Source: Dermatophilus congolensis (GTDB taxonomy: Bacteria; Actinomycetota; Actinomycetes; Actinomycetales; Dermatophilaceae). From it: 64,000 nucleotides of DNA. Under the pieces are notes generated by a model that was given only the letters and a program-made list of their open reading frames with translations, made no database searches and was not told the DNA's origin. A program made the position numbers and the translations under genes. The stretch is from positions 7,663 through 71,662 of the forward strand of contig JAUNUP010000011.1 in the NCBI GenBank assembly GCA_030538115.1, read 5' to 3'. Below are positions 61,517 through 64,000 of the stretch, in pieces (positions within the stretch are counted from its first letter, which is position 1; every line of letters starts with the position of its first letter).

Positions 61517-63911
61517 CCGCTTCGGGGGTCTGCGAGTCGTCGTCGGGCCGCCCGGTCTGGTCGAGGCGGTCGAGTGCGTCGGTGAGGTCGGCGAGGGTGA
61601 GGCCGCGTCGGTTGACGCCGTCGCGCTTGATCTGCCGAGTGCTCAGGCCGTGGGGTTTGACGGCGTTGGTCACGTTCTCTGCGGTCCATCCGGCGTAGGC
61701 GCTCGGGTATGCCTCGGTGAGGCGTTCGGCGAGGGTGTCGCACCAGACGCGGGTTTCTCCTGCGGGCCAGATGGCGGCGAGGTGGTCGAGGATGCTTTCG
61801 CACTGTGCGCCGTGGGCGAGTTCGACTCCGGCGGCGTGTCCTGTGAGCCGCCCGGCGGCGACTCGGGCCGTTCGGGCTCGGGCGGCGACCTTGTCGGCCG
61901 CCTGTGCGTCGAGGTAGGCCATGCGCACGATGACGGGCTCGTCACTCTCTCCGGCGAGGTAGCCGACGCCCACCTCGGACCGGCTGAACAGGGTTGCGCG
62001 CGTGCCGCCCTGGTAGGCGGACGTGCCGAGCACCATGTCGTTCTCGACCTGACCGGCGACCTTGAAGCAGAGCCGCCATGCCGCGTTGCTGGCGATGGAC
62101 TTCGGCAGGCTCGCCGAATCGGGGCGCTGAGTGGCGTACATGGGGACGATGGCGGCGGCGGGGCCGCGTTTGGCAATGTCTTCGCAGAGGGCGGTGATTT
62201 CCTTGCCGTGGGTCGCGTCTTCAAAGGCGCGCTGGCATTCATCGAGTACGAGAATCACGGGGTGCAGCCCCAGGCGTTTGTCGGAGGCGAGGGCATCGGT
62301 CACCTTGCCCTCGGGGCACACGTCACGCCCGAGGGTGCGCAGGGTCTTGTACCGGCGGTTCATGTCGGCCGAGAGGGCTCGAAGGTCGGCCACGAGGTAT
62401 GCGAGGTCGTCGGGATCGTCGCCGATGCGGAAGGCGTGGGCGACGTTTTCGAGGGGTAGCCAGTCGGCACCGCCCTTGAGGTCGAAGACGTGCAGTTCGC
62501 TGCGCACGTCGAGGGCAGCGCCGAGCACTACGACGCGCAGTGAGAACGTCTTGCCCATGCGAGGCATCGCTCCCACGACGCACGAGACGAACATGAGTTC
62601 GGTGGTGACGGTCTTGCCCCGTGGGTCGGCTCCGATGGGGAACGGGTGGAACAGGTTGACGGTGCCGCGTGCCGCCAGAGGCCACGCAACGGGCTTGGTC
62701 TTGTTCATGGGCTTGTCTGCGACGTAGAGGGCCAGACGGCCGGTGTGAACGTCATGAACGGGCTCCGGCCAGACGGCCGACAATGGGCGGCGAAGACCGG
62801 AGGCGAGGCGGTCGCGGCGCTCGGCAACGTCTCCGGCGGTGACGCCCGGCGGCAGGTCGATCTCGGCACGCCACCCGGCCCCGTCGCGGCTGATCGGGGC
62901 CGGGAACCGCACGCCGTCGGTGCCCGTTCGCAGGGCTTTGTTCAACTCGGCGATTCCGAGCGATCCCAGTGCGGTCAGGATGAGGTCGGAGGTGAGCTTG
63001 GGGGAGGTCTCGGTGTCGACCGACCGCGAGAGTACGGGTTCTGAGATGTCTCGGCCGACGAATCCGAGCAACGCCGTGACGCCGGCCAAGAGCACGACGG
63101 TTTTCCACAACGGCAGCGCTACGGCGACGGCGAGGGTGAGCACGACCGTGCAAGTGATACCCGCAGCGGTGAGTGCGAGTCGGGTGCGCACGAGGCTCCG
63201 GCGCTGTTCCTCAAGGCGCACGTAGGTCTGTGCGCTGGCGAGGTCGTAGGTCGTCCGGTCGGCGGCGGCAGATAGAGCGCGCCGAACGGGTGCGCCGTCG
63301 GCGTCGAGCGTCCATCGGGTGATCCCGGCGACGACGCGCCACGCGCCGAGCGGAGCCTTGGCGGCCAAGCGCGCCCAGTACACAGGGAGGCGCACCGTGT
63401 GAAACGCCGTGACGTGCCCTGTGTGCTTGGCGGCCCACACGGCGGCGGCCTTGGCACTGGCGGGGTCGCGGAGCCACGGCGGGATGACGTCACGGTTGGG
63501 CGCGGCCGCTTTCCAAGGCAGACCAGGGGAAGCCGGATGGAACACCACGCGGCCGTCGACGAACGCGGGTGCGTCGTTGTCGCCGGATGCACTATCGGTG
63601 TCGTCCTGTAGAGCGTCGCGCCGGGCGCGCTCGGCCTTCAGGTCGACCACGGTTCCGGGCACGACAACGGGGGCGATACGTTCGGCGAGAGTGGCCGGAG
63701 TCCAGCCCTCGGCCGGGGCGGGTTCCCACGTGGTGAGTTCGTGCGCGGTGCATTGCAGGAGCGTGGCGGCCTCGGTCGCGCCACGAGCGGCGATGGATTC
63801 TGCGGCCGAAAGCAGCGCCTCCCGCGCCTGGTGATCGGACAACTGCCGTTCGGGTGCGGCGCGGAAAGCTGCGGCTACCTCCGCGAGCACCTGCGAGGTT
63901 GTCGGTGACAT
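61512..63911 (-). CDS. tra: FtsK/SpoIIIE-like DNA translocase (AICE transfer protein)
   Basis: A 799-residue conjugation motor. Two transmembrane helices (about residues 245-268 and 270-287), Walker A GAMPRMGKT at 447-455, Walker B VILVLDE at 552-558, and a C-terminal winged-helix region (KPHGLSTRQIKRDGVNRRGL) like the gamma-type domain that recognises DNA repeats in FtsK/TraB. Such proteins alone move double-stranded DNA between mycelia or cells. ATG 63911 has AGGAG seven bases upstream; an upstream in-frame start at 63977 lacks one. Confidence 0.88.
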   Translation of the reverse strand: MSPTTSQVLAEVAAAFRAAPERQLSDHQAREALLSAAESIAARGATEAATLLQCTAHELTTWEPAPAEGWTPATLAERIAPVVVPGTVVDLKAERARRDALQDDTDSASGDNDAPAFVDGRVVFHPASPGLPWKAAAPNRDVIPPWLRDPASAKAAAVWAAKHTGHVTAFHTVRLPVYWARLAAKAPLGAWRVVAGITRWTLDADGAPVRRALSAAADRTTYDLASAQTYVRLEEQRRSLVRTRLALTAAGITCTVVLTLAVAVALPLWKTVVLLAGVTALLGFVGRDISEPVLSRSVDTETSPKLTSDLILTALGSLGIAELNKALRTGTDGVRFPAPISRDGAGWRAEIDLPPGVTAGDVAERRDRLASGLRRPLSAVWPEPVHDVHTGRLALYVADKPMNKTKPVAWPLAARGTVNLFHPFPIGADPRGKTVTTELMFVSCVVGAMPRMGKTFSLRVVVLGAALDVRSELHVFDLKGGADWLPLENVAHAFRIGDDPDDLAYLVADLRALSADMNRRYKTLRTLGRDVCPEGKVTDALASDKRLGLHPVILVLDECQRAFEDATHGKEITALCEDIAKRGPAAAIVPMYATQRPDSASLPKSIASNAAWRLCFKVAGQVENDMVLGTSAYQGGTRATLFSRSEVGVGYLAGESDEPVIVRMAYLDAQAADKVAARARTARVAAGRLTGHAAGVELAHGAQCESILDHLAAIWPAGETRVWCDTLAERLTEAYPSAYAGWTAENVTNAVKPHGLSTRQIKRDGVNRRGLTLADLTDALDRLDQTGRPDDDSQTPEAG

Positions 63912-63929
63912 GCGTGTCTCCTGGTTAGG

Positions 63930-63960
63930 GGTTCTGTCAGTTGCCGTGAGGTTCTGTCGG
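63930..63960. promoter_or_regulatory. GGTTCTGTC(A/G)G motifs upstream of tra
   Basis: GGTTCTGTCAG (63930-63940) and GGTTCTGTCGG (63950-63960) are the inverse complement of the CCGACAGAACC motif upstream of xis, one with a single mismatch, the other exact. They lie 19-49 bases before the tra start, a normal operator position. Confidence 0.55.
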
Positions 63961-64000
63961 AACCGCTTCCGCCACACGTTCAGGGCTGTGAGCAGCGGAA

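Larger units (their letters stand above)
57117..64000. mobile_element. actinomycete integrative and conjugative element (AICE), left part
   Basis: Gene order after tRNA-Thr is int, xis, DUF3987 protein, primase-polymerase, FtsK-like tra, all on the minus strand with close spacing or overlaps. This is the integration, replication and transfer set of pSAM2-type AICEs, which move as double-stranded DNA using one FtsK-like protein. There are no phage structural genes and no relaxase. The right end and second att site are beyond the window. Extent inferred. Confidence 0.8.

Overview
The window is high-GC actinobacterial chromosome (GTG and TTG starts, ATGA/GTGA stop-start overlaps, a WhiB protein, Crp/GlxR, MarP, 6C RNA, PASTA-type PBP). 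From about 14.4 to 55.3 kb the gene order follows, from memory, that of Mycobacterium tuberculosis Rv3683 down to Rv3644c: metallophosphoesterase, ponA2, whiB4, two ArsA-like ATPases, RidA, metallo-hydrolase, crp, marP, ephE-like hydrolase, holin-like protein, acs, ssd/tad genes, DEAH helicase, topA, holB. The two-domain PFK, the DUF222/HNH gene and a probable motility protein beside a soluble chemoreceptor suggest a motile member of the Micrococcales, perhaps Dermatophilaceae; this placement is an inference.

Layout. 0-9.7 kb: DUF5063 gene, an ABC exporter on the opposite strand, lysC-asd (aspartate pathway, with the internal start for the LysC beta subunit), an extended SDR, a GlgC-like nucleotidyltransferase coupled to an MFS transporter, and a small Asp/Asn-rich lipoprotein. 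9.9-14.3 kb: a DUF222/HNH gene interrupted by an in-frame amber codon, an orphan ThDP enzyme, an unknown protein and tRNA-Pro(CGG). 14.4-31.2 kb: cell-wall and stress block (ponA2/whiB4, ATPases, RidA/NUDIX/MBL operon, crp with CRP-type palindromes in its divergent promoter region, marP), then GDPD, a 760-residue duplicated PFK and an SDR. 31.3-36.5 kb: acetate uptake (actP and its DUF485 partner), acs and a Fic-like protein whose motif histidine is replaced. 36.5-44.3 kb: 6C RNA, ssd, tadABC, Flp-like pilin, two TadE-like proteins and the DEAH helicase. 44.4-56.9 kb: STAS/sigma-B-type/GAF-ANTAR regulators, methyltransferase, topA, tandem-GAF chemoreceptor, YjfB-like protein, tmk-holB and a secreted peptidase.

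57.0-64.0 kb: tRNA-Thr(CGT) followed by the left part of an actinomycete integrative and conjugative element (AICE). It carries a tyrosine integrase, excisionase, DUF3987 protein, primase-polymerase and an FtsK-like transfer ATPase, all on the minus strand; the right end lies beyond the window. Its non-coding DNA holds three repeat families not explained by the genes: TG(T/C)GCATC pairs beside int, CCGACAGAACC upstream of both xis and tra, and five exact GGTAGCGG octamers next to the 3' end of tra. The last is a candidate cis-acting transfer locus. These repeats and the CRP-site network are the main leads.
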